Origin: Flavobacteriaceae bacterium
GTDB taxonomy: Bacteria > Bacteroidota > Bacteroidia > Flavobacteriales > Flavobacteriaceae
Length of the DNA stretch: 37,914 nt
Direction of reading: 5' to 3'
NCBI GenBank assembly: GCA_026710085.1
Contig: JAPORT010000096.1
Span: 1-37,914 of the forward strand
The notes beneath the pieces were generated by a model, which ran no database searches, had not been told where the DNA came from, and was given only the letters and a program-made list of their open reading frames with translations. Below, one piece after another: positions 8,844 to 17,817 of this stretch. The position numbers were made by a program, and so were the translations under genes. Numbering within the stretch: the first letter of the stretch is position 1; each line of letters opens with the position of its first letter.

Positions 8844-9610
8844 TTAGTTCTTGAACTCATTCATTGCTTCCAATAATAATGGCTGATTCCTTTTCTTTTT
8901 AAGAGTACCTCGATGCTTTTTTTTTTGGATGTTCACTTCTAGTTGATGGGCAATGAACTTTTCAAATAGGGTTGTATTGATCGCCTTTGGATAGTCGTCG
9001 TGTTCACGAACCATCAGACGGAAGAGATAGCTAGCCAAGAGGGTCATGAACCAATCCAAATCGACTTTGATGACCAATCAGGAAGATACCTATTGAGATG
9101 AAAACATTCGATGTATTGCCTGTTGGCTTTTTCAACCAACCATCACTGTTGTTTCTTTTATCTCGATTTGGAAGACGGTTTTTTCAAAGTCTCTAGTGAT
9201 GATCCCCACAGGCTTAATTTTTCTATGCTCCTTGAGGACGATTGGCCAGATGCCCTGATCATAACCCCTCAAAAAGACTTTTTCATCAAAAACTTTGAGG
9301 GGTAGCTTTTGATTGGAAAAACGTTCCATTATAAAGGTTTTTAACTAATTTTGAGACGTTGGCCGATGCGATTCATTATTTCTTTTCCTAGTTGAAGAAT
9401 GATGATTAACAAGAGGCAATCATCATCCCAAGAGATAGTTATTGATAACTAGTGAATTTAATACGGCTTGCTAGCTGACAAGTGCTCTGTTCCTTTTGTC
9501 TGATCAATGATTTTCTAAAGCCCCCAGATTGGGAATGGTGGTGAGATTTAGGTTGACTATACCGCTATGGAGTGCCTCTTTTTTAAGAAATTCGCATTGA
9601 AAGGATCTTT
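8844..9610 (-). pseudogene. Decayed DDE transposase
   Basis: Minus-strand fossil read in several frames, from 9610 down to 8844. From the N-terminal side: LKKEALHSGIVNLNLTTIP (near 9550-9600), ALENH-stop-SDKRNRALVS-stop-QAVLN (near 9480-9520, TGA at 9504-9506), then a 65-aa frame (9132-9329) with KVFDEKVFLRGYDQG and KIKPVGIITRDFE, then Q-stop-VSS-stop-LVIKVDLDWF leading into a 77-aa frame (8847-9077) ending KKKRNQPLLLEAMNEF. The order and motifs fit, from memory, a common transposase with LTTIP.WG, ENHWS.KRNKAL and SSS.VIKVDFD. At least four stops and several frameshifts make it non-functional. IS family and terminal repeats could not be determined. Confidence 0.75.
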
Positions 9611-10066
9611 TTTAGAGACCTCCTCTCAGACGCCTTTTTTAAAATCATGATGCGATGGTTTATTATTGTGATAGATGTGATAAAAAATAACAAAACATAA
9701 GATGATTCGAGCAAAAAGTCGTGGTAGAATAACTGATATACAGAGATTGGAGGAGTTACGTGGGAGCCATCTTACTCACTATAATGTTGAAAGACTCGTA
9801 GCCTATTGACTACGACATCGAATCTTGAAAAAGGAACATTAGGATTGAAAGAGGTGTGTCAATGTCCCCAAACGCACGTTGGTTTTCAAACAAAATTTGT
9901 TCGGAAAAAGAGCTACTATGATTGCTGATACGTATATAAAAAATCAGTGGAAATGATTCATTCATTATTCAGTAAAACCTCATTCGACTTACTTTAGCAA
10001 TTTAAATTTGTGGCACATCAAACTCAGAGTTTAAATTGTTTTTTTTGAGTTGTTAAGAGTTAAAAC
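9611..10066. other. Non-coding gap before ald with gene debris
   Basis: 456 bp without an intact gene. On the plus strand an ATG at 9703 opens about 35 codons (MIRAKSRGRITDIQRLEELR, then GSHLTHYNVERLVAY) to a TGA, after which the frame continues for ten residues (LRHRILKKEH) to TAG. This looks like a fragment of a lost gene and is on the opposite strand to the transposase fossil. I do not recognise it. The promoter of ald probably lies at the right-hand end. Confidence 0.35.
10003..10010 (+). promoter_or_regulatory. Putative -7 box of ald
   Basis: TAAATTTG is an exact TANNTTTG match, 56 nt before the ald start. No recognisable -33 element. Confidence 0.4.
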
Positions 10067-11149
10067 ATGATCATCGGAATACCAAAAGAAATAAAACCAC
10101 AAGAAGCTCGAGTTGGCATAACGCCTTCTGGTGCCCTTACTCTTATCGAAAATGGCCATAAGGTTTTAATTGAAACAAAAGCAGGAGAATTGAGTGGGTT
10201 TGATGATCCATTTTATCGAGAAGTTGGGTGTGAAATTGCTAACAATATCCAACAAGTTTATCAGCAATCACAAATGATTTTGAAAGTAAAAGAACCGATA
10301 GAAAAAGAATACTCTTTAATCCGTAAAGAACATACCATTTTTACTTATTTCCATTTTGCTTCAAATAAAAAACTAACAAAAGCCATGATGGATAGTAATG
10401 CAACATGTATTGCTTATGAAACAGTCGAAGAAAATGGACGTTTGCCTCTTTTAATACCTATGTCAGAAGTAGCGGGTCGAATGGCTACACAGCAAGGTGC
10501 CAAATATCTTGAAAAACCACAGTCAGGGTTTGGTATTCTTCTAGGTGGCGTGACGGGAGTCCCTCCGGCCAATGTGATGATTTTGGGCGGTGGAGTCGCT
10601 GGGACAGAGGCTGCAAAGATGGCTGCAGGCTTAGGAGCGAATGTGACGATATTTGATAATAATCTAGATCGACTTAGGAAATTAAACGATATGTTGCCCC
10701 CCAATGTCACTCCCATTTATTCAACTCATTTGAATATTCTACAAGAAATCCAACGATCACATTTAATCATTGGTACGGTATTAATTCCAGGAGCTAAAGC
10801 TCCTAAATTAATTACCAAAGACATGCTCCAAAAAATGCAACATGGAACTGTTTTGGTTGATGTTGCTATCGATCAAGGGGGTTGTTTTGAAACATCGGAG
10901 CCAACAACTCATCAAGATCCCATAAAAATAAAAAAGGGCATCATCCATTATGCGGTTACCAATATGCCTGGAGCTGTACCCAATACCTCAACGATTGCAC
11001 TAACCAACGCAACTTTAAATTATGCATTGGAAATAGCCAATCAAGGTTGGCAAACAGCTACTAAAAATAATTCAGCAATCGAAAAGGGACTCAATATTGT
11101 CAATGGAAAAATAGTTTCTCAACCGGTCCTTGAAGCTTACAACAATTGA
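10067..11149 (+). CDS. ald: Alanine dehydrogenase
   Basis: Catalyses reversible NAD-dependent deamination of L-alanine to pyruvate and ammonia in the cytosol. 360 aa, close to the usual 370. The known active-site set is present at near-canonical positions: R15, K75, H96 (TYFHFAS) and D269 (VDVAIDQGG). The Rossmann motif LGGGVAGT is at 173-180. The family-specific HYAVTNMPGAVPNTST stretch, seen in alanine dehydrogenase and not in lysine-forming relatives, is intact near the C-terminus. Single gene: it ends 7 nt from the convergent AI-2E permease gene and follows a decayed transposon region. Confidence 0.95.
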   Translation: MIIGIPKEIKPQEARVGITPSGALTLIENGHKVLIETKAGELSGFDDPFYREVGCEIANNIQQVYQQSQMILKVKEPIEKEYSLIRKEHTIFTYFHFASNKKLTKAMMDSNATCIAYETVEENGRLPLLIPMSEVAGRMATQQGAKYLEKPQSGFGILLGGVTGVPPANVMILGGGVAGTEAAKMAAGLGANVTIFDNNLDRLRKLNDMLPPNVTPIYSTHLNILQEIQRSHLIIGTVLIPGAKAPKLITKDMLQKMQHGTVLVDVAIDQGGCFETSEPTTHQDPIKIKKGIIHYAVTNMPGAVPNTSTIALTNATLNYALEIANQGWQTATKNNSAIEKGLNIVNGKIVSQPVLEAYNN

Positions 11150-11156
11150 ATGGATT

Positions 11157-12257
11157 TCAGAAATTTTTAGTCAAAGAGCGGACAATTTCATTTTCAGGAA
11201 AAAACTCTTTTAACATTACTTTTAAGGCTGTGTATACGGGAATTGCGATAATCATACCAAGAGGGCTTGTTAAGATTCCAGTTGCTATAATGACGAAAAA
11301 TATTTCTAAAGGATGTGATTTGACACTAGTGGAATAAATGAAGGGTTGACTAAAAAAATTGTCAACCAATTGGCCCAAAATAAAACCCATCAGAACATAC
11401 AAAGTTCTTGGAAGAATATGGGAGATAAAATCTTCACCAATAAAACTGCTCATCGTCAGCAAGGAAATTAAAATGCCCCCAATGATGGGACCCACGTAAG
11501 GGATGAGATTCATCAGAGCACATAAAAAGGCAATAATGAAGGCATTTTTGACGCCAAAAATGGTCAATAAAACGGTATAAATGACAATTAATATGGATAC
11601 TTGCATGACCAAGCCTACGAAATATCGAGATAGAAGAGTTTTAATTTTGCTTAATGATGTACTGACACGGTTTTTGACTTTTTCGGGAGATATTGTCAAT
11701 ATCATTCTTTTTAAAAGTTTACTATCCTTTAAAAAAAAGAAAAGAATAAAGACAACAGAAAATAATCCAAAGGTGATGCTACCAATGGTGGTCAACAAAC
11801 TATTGAATAATTGGGGAATAAAGTCTAAATCTAAATCCTGAATTAAATTAGAAAACTCCCACTGATTATCTAAGATGGGATGATTGATGTTCAAAGCATG
11901 ACCAATTTCTTGTAGGATGTATTCTATATCAGATTCAAGATTCTCTACATTTAACAGAGACAGGTTTTTACTCTGTTGTGTAATCAATGGGATAAATAAC
12001 CAAAATAATAACAACACGATGATGAGCATCAAAAAAATGGTAATGGTTGATGCCAAAACATTTCCATGACGGAATCTAAAAAATCTTTGAAGAAAATGAT
12101 TGATGGGATGTCCAATCAAACTCAACACACCTGCAATAGCGATATACGCTATCAATGATTTAACTTCAATGAGAAGCCAAATGACAGTCGCAATGAACAA
12201 TAACCGAAAAACTGCTTTTAATATCCCTGAAGAAATTTCAGATGAAATCATAATCAA
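11157..12257 (-). CDS. AI-2E family transporter (PerM/UPF0118)
   Basis: 366-aa polytopic inner-membrane protein. It shows hydrophobic segments near residues 12-48 (paired), 64-90, 155-178, 210-235, 238-265, 270-295 and 310-345, and the family's cytoplasmic or periplasmic middle region (about 95-150). The NLIPYVGPIIGGI motif is a hallmark of the AI-2E/PerM family. Members have been linked to autoinducer-2 export or Na+/H+ exchange; the substrate here cannot be inferred. It lies 27 nt downstream of tsaD on the same strand, so it is probably co-transcribed, and converges on ald with 7 nt between stop codons. Confidence 0.88.
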   Translation of the reverse strand: MIMISSEISSGILKAVFRLLFIATVIWLLIEVKSLIAYIAIAGVLSLIGHPINHFLQRFFRFRHGNVLASTITIFLMLIIVLLLFWLFIPLITQQSKNLSLLNVENLESDIEYILQEIGHALNINHPILDNQWEFSNLIQDLDLDFIPQLFNSLLTTIGSITFGLFSVVFILFFFLKDSKLLKRMILTISPEKVKNRVSTSLSKIKTLLSRYFVGLVMQVSILIVIYTVLLTIFGVKNAFIIAFLCALMNLIPYVGPIIGGILISLLTMSSFIGEDFISHILPRTLYVLMGFILGQLVDNFFSQPFIYSTSVKSHPLEIFFVIIATGILTSPLGMIIAIPVYTALKVMLKEFFPENEIVRSLTKNF

Positions 12258-12284
12258 ATATAGTGATACATCAGGTTTGAGTTT

Positions 12285-13313
12285 TTAGGAATGCGCCAAG
12301 TTTAATTTTGCCTTAGGCGTTGTGTTTAAATTTCCGATGATGCCTTTTTGTAATTTAAAATACCCTGCAATACCAATCATTGCTGCATTGTCTGTTGTAT
12401 ATTGTTTTGGAGGAAAAAATAAACGATACTCACTGGAGTCAAATAGATGATGACAATGTTTAAAAAGAAAACGATTACATGAAACACCACCTCCAAAGAC
12501 AATTTGCTTCAATCCTGTTTTGGTTACAGCATCTTTAATTTTATGAGTCAAATGTTCAATCATAACTTTCTGTAGGGAGGCACATAAATCAGCTTTATTG
12601 TTTTTTATAAAGCCTTCATCTTCATTGATATTCTTTAATACAAAATTTTTAAAAGCCGTCTTCAGACCACTATAACTTAAATGAAACTTTGGCGTGGATG
12701 GTAATGGAAATTGAAATCGATCCGGATTCCCTTTTTGTGATAATTGATCAATTAAATGTCCAGAAGGATAATCGAATCCCAATAAAGTACCGCATTTGTC
12801 AAAGCATTCACCAATGGCGTCATCTAAAGTAGTTCCTATTTCTTGAAAAGTAAAAACATCTTTGATAATGGCTATTTGTGTATGACCGCCTGAAAGAGTA
12901 ACTCCTAAAAACGGAAAAGCAGGTTCTTTTTTATGTGCTCCTTTGATAAAATGGACTAATAGATGTGCTTGCATATGATGCACTTCAATGAGTGGGATAT
13001 TCAATGAAAGAGCAAGTGATTTTGCAACAGAACTCCCTACTAATAACGATCCAATCAAGCCAGGTCCTACCGTGTATGCGATTGCATGAACTTGCTTGAT
13101 TTTCATTTTGGCTAATGCCAAAGCATGGTCAATGGTTGGTATGATTTTTTTTTGATGATCTCGAGAAGCTAGTTCTGGAACAACTCCTTGATAGAATTGA
13201 TGGACTGATTGACTGTAAATAACATTAGATAAAACACTCCGATCTCTTAATAAGGCAACAGAGGTGTCATCACAAGAGGTTTCAATTGACAAGATATATT
13301 TGTAATTTCGCAT
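12285..13313 (-). CDS. tsaD: tRNA N6-adenosine threonylcarbamoyltransferase TsaD
   Basis: Catalytic subunit that transfers the threonylcarbamoyl group to A37 of ANN-decoding tRNAs, working with TsaB/TsaE/TsaC. 342 aa, typical. ASKHA-fold signatures: LSIETSCDDTSVALL (8-22), the metal-binding HxxxH as H113-MQA-H117, GPGLIGSLLVG (83-93), SGGHTQ, and a C-terminal FGGGVSCN and DNAAMIGIAG. The start is well supported: ATG at 13313 with a GGAGGA Shine-Dalgarno 3 nt upstream. It diverges from tamB with a 65-bp gap and is followed by the AI-2E permease gene. Confidence 0.96.
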   Translation of the reverse strand: MRNYKYILSIETSCDDTSVALLRDRSVLSNVIYSQSVHQFYQGVVPELASRDHQKKIIPTIDHALALAKMKIKQVHAIAYTVGPGLIGSLLVGSSVAKSLALSLNIPLIEVHHMQAHLLVHFIKGAHKKEPAFPFLGVTLSGGHTQIAIIKDVFTFQEIGTTLDDAIGECFDKCGTLLGFDYPSGHLIDQLSQKGNPDRFQFPLPSTPKFHLSYSGLKTAFKNFVLKNINEDEGFIKNNKADLCASLQKVMIEHLTHKIKDAVTKTGLKQIVFGGGVSCNRFLFKHCHHLFDSSEYRLFFPPKQYTTDNAAMIGIAGYFKLQKGIIGNLNTTPKAKLNLAHS

Positions 13314-13316
13314 GAG

Positions 13317-13322
13317 TCCTCC
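13317..13322 (-). promoter_or_regulatory. Strong Shine-Dalgarno of tsaD
   Basis: On the minus strand GGAGGA lies 3 nt before the tsaD ATG. Most starts in this window lack any such motif, so it stands out and fixes the start codon. Confidence 0.5.
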
Positions 13323-13336
13323 GTGATTAGAACATA

Positions 13337-13344
13337 CAAAAGTA
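13337..13344 (-). promoter_or_regulatory. Putative -7 box of tsaD
   Basis: TACTTTTG on the minus strand is an exact TANNTTTG match 23 nt before the tsaD ATG. No -33 element was recognised. It overlaps the in-frame stop that bounds the tamB reading frame, so the two divergent genes share this short control region. Confidence 0.4.
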
Positions 13345-13378
13345 GAGCATTAAAAGAGGTCTCGGAATTCTCACCTAT

Positions 13379-16300
13379 TTGTTAATTGGCACTTTGGTGG
13401 TCCTTTTGATTGGTCCATTGATTTTGTCGTTACCAGGTGTGCAAAATCGAATTGTTAATCGGATCGCTCAAAATCTTAGTGAAAAAATAGGTGGTGATTT
13501 GCAAATTGAATCTTTAGAATTAAAGTATGATGGGCAGTTAGGATTAAGCGGAATTCAAGTGAAAGATTATAAGGATAATCCTTTGCTAGAAATCGATCAA
13601 ATAGAAACGTCTATTACCGAAATCAACAAATTAATCAATGGTGAATTAGATTTTGGACAACTCGTATTGAATGGCTTAAATCTAGAAGTCAATAAGTACC
13701 AAAATGACTCCATTAATTCATTAGAAATTCTCTTAAATGATATCAAATTAAAGCAAGAAAGCCAAAGAGATTTTAAATTGAAAACACAATTCATATTATT
13801 GAATGATGCCCAGATTTCTTATCAGGATATGGCACAGCCATCCAATAATTATTCGATGGATTCTCTTTATGTTCTATTGCATGATGTGGATATTCAATCT
13901 GATGATGTTCATGCCACATTAACAAACATCCAATGGCGTTCAAATCAGTATCAAGATAGTCATCAGAATTCAATTTCGGGTGTTTTGGCATTTACTGATG
14001 GGAAAGATCTAGCAATAAACAATTTGTCAATCGATTATGAAAAATCTAAAATTTCAGGCGATCTATCAATCCATAATTTACAAGGTTTAATCAACCAATT
14101 AGGCAGTGAATCAATCATAAATGTCCATTTTGAAAATGCTATTTTATATCCAGGAAGATTGGGTTTACATCAGTACTTTTCGTCAGACTATAGTCTAAAT
14201 TGTAGTGCTCAGATTAAGGGTTCTGCTAATAATATCAATATTTCAGAATTATTTTTAAATAATGATCAATTTGATTTTTTTGGAAATATTCAATTAAATG
14301 ATGTATTCACGAGTGCCCTAAAGTTAAAAGCTGATATTAATCGTTTCAATGCTCAAATAGGAGCTTTCAAGGGCATCTCTTTCCCAATTCAAAAGGAACT
14401 GAACAAGATTGCGATTCATTCATTAAATCTTCATGGAAATATGGCATTGGAAGATCAAAAAATGATTTTAGATATCCATGGAAATACTAACTTGGGAGGG
14501 GTGAATATCCAAGGTGACCTTGGACGGGGACTCATTCAACAAAAAAAAGGTAATAAATCCACAGATTTAATTCTTGGCCTCCAAGAATTCGATTTACACA
14601 AAGCCTTAAAAATCGATAATCGGCTGCAGTTAAATGGTCAAATAATAGTCAATAGTTCCCAGCTGTTTGTTGATGATCTACTGACTCTTCAATGGGAGCT
14701 GAAAGAATTTTCAAGTCTGTACAAAAACTCTTTTATTGACTCCATTGTTTCTAAAGGAAGTATCAAGAATAATGAAGTTGTTTTTGACCTTGATATGGAT
14801 GCTCCATTTTTAAAACATCAAGGGAAATACCAAATAGGTTTCAAACAAGGAAAAAAAGAGCTACACATTGATAATCAATTGTCACTTCAAAACGAAAATA
14901 ATTTATTAGCCATTCCAAACTGGGAGAGGGGATCGTTTCAAGGCGTAATCAATGCCAAACTCACTGGAACCAATTGGGAAAATCTGATTGGAAGTATCTT
15001 ATTTGATGAGTTAAACGTTAGAAATAAAAACCAACAAATTCCTATTAATCAGGTATTGATTGTGTCTCAAACAATGGATGAGATTCGTTCCATTTCATTA
15101 ATAGGAGACCAGCAAATAAGAGGCAATGTATCGGGCCAATACCAATACAAACAATTATGGAATGTATTAAAACAATCAATTTATAAAAGCTTAGGGTATA
15201 CCACAACCGCCAATCAATCGACGAATCAAGAATTTGAATTTGATTTATTCTTAGGTCAACAGTTGATGTCATCGTTGCTTCCCAATGTATTTCAATCAGA
15301 CGATATAGAAATCATGGGACAACTTTCCAACCAAAAGAATCTTTTTGATTTACAACTCAATTCAAACCGAATCACGTATCAGAATTTAAAATATGAAAAA
15401 TTAAAGTTGTTTTTGAAGCTCCAAAATTTTCAACATAACAATCATTTTTCTTTTTCAAGTTTTCAAAGAAATGAGTTTCAATTATTGAAAACATCATTAC
15501 AAGGCAATGGTAAAAGTGGAGATTTAAAATATGTATTGAATTTTGTTGGAAAAAATCAAAATGAAGGTCAAATAAAATTTAATCAGTTTCAAAATGAACA
15601 GATGTTAGTTCTTAATTTTTTGGATTCTAACATCACCTATAATGGTATTGATTGGAATATACCGGCTATTACGGATGATCAACAGCAAATCACATATGAT
15701 GTGCCAGAAAACAAACTTTCTATCAAATCATTTGTCGTCGAAGGCCCTGAAAAATCCATATCATTAACAGGATTTCATTCAGATAAAGAAAATTTGATGT
15801 TTGGATTGCAAGTGATTAATGCCTCACTTGAAAACATCATTCAACCTTCTCCCGATTTTGCATTTAGAGGAAGAGCCGATGTGTTTGTTGATTACTCGAC
15901 GATAAGAGCCAACGATAAGTTAATTTTTAATGCCAATATCGAAGATTTTGTGTTAAACAATCAGTATTTGGGAAAAACAACTTTTAAAATCCAGCAAACA
16001 AGTTTTGAAGATTTTCTCGATATTGATTTCAAGATTATCAACAGTGGATTGACTCAATTAGAAGCCAATGGTGAATTGTGGTTGGATGATGCTCCACGTA
16101 TTGACCTGGACATTGACTTCAATAATTTTGATATTTCGTTTTTAAATCGAATTACCGATCCTTCGGTCAATCAAATTCGAGGGACTGTATTGGGAAATGT
16201 GCGTCTCGATGGGCCTCTAAAGAATCTTCAACACAATGGTCATTTGGTGCTATCAAATGGAGGGGTTTCGATTCCATTTTTGAACATAGACTACTCTTCT

Positions 16301-17698
16301 GATCAAGTCGATGTCATATTATCAGACCAAGCTTTTATTTTCAATAATGGCCAATATTTTGATTCCACATATGGGACTTCGATGTTTTTAGAAGGAAGAA
16401 TTTTTCATCAAGATTTTAAGAATTGGCAATTGGATTTGGATGCCCGATCAGATAGGATGTTGCTCGTCAATAAGGAGGAACAAGAAGATGCCATTTTCAC
16501 TGGATTGGGCTATCTAAAAGGAAGTGCACATATTGAGGGTTTGACTCGAAGTTTATTTATAGAAATTTCTGGACAAACTCAAGTTGGTACCTCAATACGC
16601 ATTCCACAACTCATCGATACAGATGCTCTATTAGATACATCATTCATCAGTTTTGTGGATAGAAATGAGGTATCAGACAATTCAATAGCCATCAATGAAT
16701 TGCTGCAACCACAAACTATTCGAGGAATCACTTTAGATTTTAATTTAGATATTACCGACCAAGCTGAAATTGAAATTATTACCGAACCACAGTTTGGAAG
16801 TTTTCTGTCTGGCCGAGGTACGGGGAGAATGCAATTAGAAATTGATACCAATGGGAAATTTAATATGCTAGGAGAGTATACTGTATCTGAAGGATTTTAT
16901 AATTTCAAATATTTAGGTTTAATTGATAAAGATTTTGAGGTGTTGTCGGGAAGCAACATCATTTGGGATGGAGACCCTTCTCAGGCACAAATGTCTATCG
17001 ATGCGATATATCAAGTTCCTGGTGGGGCAAATCCTTCGGTGTTATTAGAAACCCCAAGTTTTAGTAAAAAAATTCCGACCAATGTCATGATTGAAATTCA
17101 AGGAAATATTCAGAGACCTGATGATCCCGTATTTGCTATCGATTTTCCCAATGCTAGTGGAGTCGTCATATCTGAAATTAATTACCAACTAGCGGACCCT
17201 CAAAATGCTCAATTACAAGCTCTTTCTTTATTATCTCAAGGAATATTTATCAGGGATGTCAGTGTTTCGCTAGCTGGAATCACGAGTAATCTATTCCAAG
17301 CGTTTTCTGATGTTGTGAGTGATTTATTAGGTCAAGAAGAGGATAAACTCAAAATGGGACTGAATTATCTTCAAGGAGATAAAAGCCAAATTTTAGATTT
17401 TACCACCGCAGACCGATTGGGATTGAGTTTGTCAACTCAAATCACAGATCGTATTTTAATTGAAGGCAATTTAGGAGTTCCAATTGGCGGGATTGAACAA
17501 ACGTTTATTATAGGGGATATTCGAATCGATTTTATTCTCAATCAACAAGGCACACTCAGGGCTAGAATATTTAATCGAGAAAATGAATTGCGTTATATTG
17601 GTGATGAACTCGGTTATACCCAGGGTATTGGGTTATCATATACTGTCGATTTTGAGACATTTGGAAACCTTGTACAAAAAATAGTGTCATCTCAATAA
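13379..17698 (+). CDS. tamB: TamB/AsmA-like translocation and assembly protein (DUF490)
   Basis: 1439-aa envelope-spanning protein. It has an N-terminal membrane anchor (about residues 1-18), then long beta-rich AsmA/TamB repeats and a C-terminal DUF490 domain (about 1120-1439). In the last part are GGANPSVLLETP, a hallmark segment with PDDPVFAIDFPNASG, and DRLGLSLSTQITDRILIEG. TamB proteins bridge inner and outer membrane and take part in outer-membrane protein assembly and phospholipid transport. There is no ATG: the reported start is TTG at 13379, and the frame extends upstream (ILTYLLIGTL) to a TAG at 13343, with only an ATT (13349) as an alternative. A longer anchor is likely. Divergent from tsaD, as often seen in Bacteroidota. 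Confidence 0.92.
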   Translation: MLIGTLVVLLIGPLILSLPGVQNRIVNRIAQNLSEKIGGDLQIESLELKYDGQLGLSGIQVKDYKDNPLLEIDQIETSITEINKLINGELDFGQLVLNGLNLEVNKYQNDSINSLEILLNDIKLKQESQRDFKLKTQFILLNDAQISYQDMAQPSNNYSMDSLYVLLHDVDIQSDDVHATLTNIQWRSNQYQDSHQNSISGVLAFTDGKDLAINNLSIDYEKSKISGDLSIHNLQGLINQLGSESIINVHFENAILYPGRLGLHQYFSSDYSLNCSAQIKGSANNINISELFLNNDQFDFFGNIQLNDVFTSALKLKADINRFNAQIGAFKGISFPIQKELNKIAIHSLNLHGNMALEDQKMILDIHGNTNLGGVNIQGDLGRGLIQQKKGNKSTDLILGLQEFDLHKALKIDNRLQLNGQIIVNSSQLFVDDLLTLQWELKEFSSLYKNSFIDSIVSKGSIKNNEVVFDLDMDAPFLKHQGKYQIGFKQGKKELHIDNQLSLQNENNLLAIPNWERGSFQGVINAKLTGTNWENLIGSILFDELNVRNKNQQIPINQVLIVSQTMDEIRSISLIGDQQIRGNVSGQYQYKQLWNVLKQSIYKSLGYTTTANQSTNQEFEFDLFLGQQLMSSLLPNVFQSDDIEIMGQLSNQKNLFDLQLNSNRITYQNLKYEKLKLFLKLQNFQHNNHFSFSSFQRNEFQLLKTSLQGNGKSGDLKYVLNFVGKNQNEGQIKFNQFQNEQMLVLNFLDSNITYNGIDWNIPAITDDQQQITYDVPENKLSIKSFVVEGPEKSISLTGFHSDKENLMFGLQVINASLENIIQPSPDFAFRGRADVFVDYSTIRANDKLIFNANIEDFVLNNQYLGKTTFKIQQTSFEDFLDIDFKIINSGLTQLEANGELWLDDAPRIDLDIDFNNFDISFLNRITDPSVNQIRGTVLGNVRLDGPLKNLQHNGHLVLSNGGVSIPFLNIDYSSDQVDVILSDQAFIFNNGQYFDSTYGTSMFLEGRIFHQDFKNWQLDLDARSDRMLLVNKEEQEDAIFTGLGYLKGSAHIEGLTRSLFIEISGQTQVGTSIRIPQLIDTDALLDTSFISFVDRNEVSDNSIAINELLQPQTIRGITLDFNLDITDQAEIEIITEPQFGSFLSGRGTGRMQLEIDTNGKFNMLGEYTVSEGFYNFKYLGLIDKDFEVLSGSNIIWDGDPSQAQMSIDAIYQVPGGANPSVLLETPSFSKKIPTNVMIEIQGNIQRPDDPVFAIDFPNASGVVISEINYQLADPQNAQLQALSLLSQGIFIRDVSVSLAGITSNLFQAFSDVVSDLLGQEEDKLKMGLNYLQGDKSQILDFTTADRLGLSLSTQITDRILIEGNLGVPIGGIEQTFIIGDIRIDFILNQQGTLRARIFNRENELRYIGDELGYTQGIGLSYTVDFETFGNLVQKIVSSQ

Positions 17699-17786
17699 AT
17701 GAACGGAGTGTCATAGAGGCTTCAGAGTCCATGATCAATCAAGGCACACCTCGCAACGCTTAAAAACTGAATTACACCCTAATAGT

Positions 17787-17794
17787 TAAATTTG
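17787..17794 (+). promoter_or_regulatory. Putative -7 box of gltA
   Basis: TAAATTTG, an exact TANNTTTG match 23 nt before the citrate synthase ATG. A CTG 17 nt upstream is a weak -33 candidate. Confidence 0.45.
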
Positions 17795-17817
17795 CGACTT
17801 CCAAATTTTTATTTTTT

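Noticed and set aside
9111-9305. 64-aa plus-strand ORF over the transposase region
   Set aside because: It is the reverse of the minus-strand frame 9132-9329, which shows transposase motifs; the plus frame shows none.
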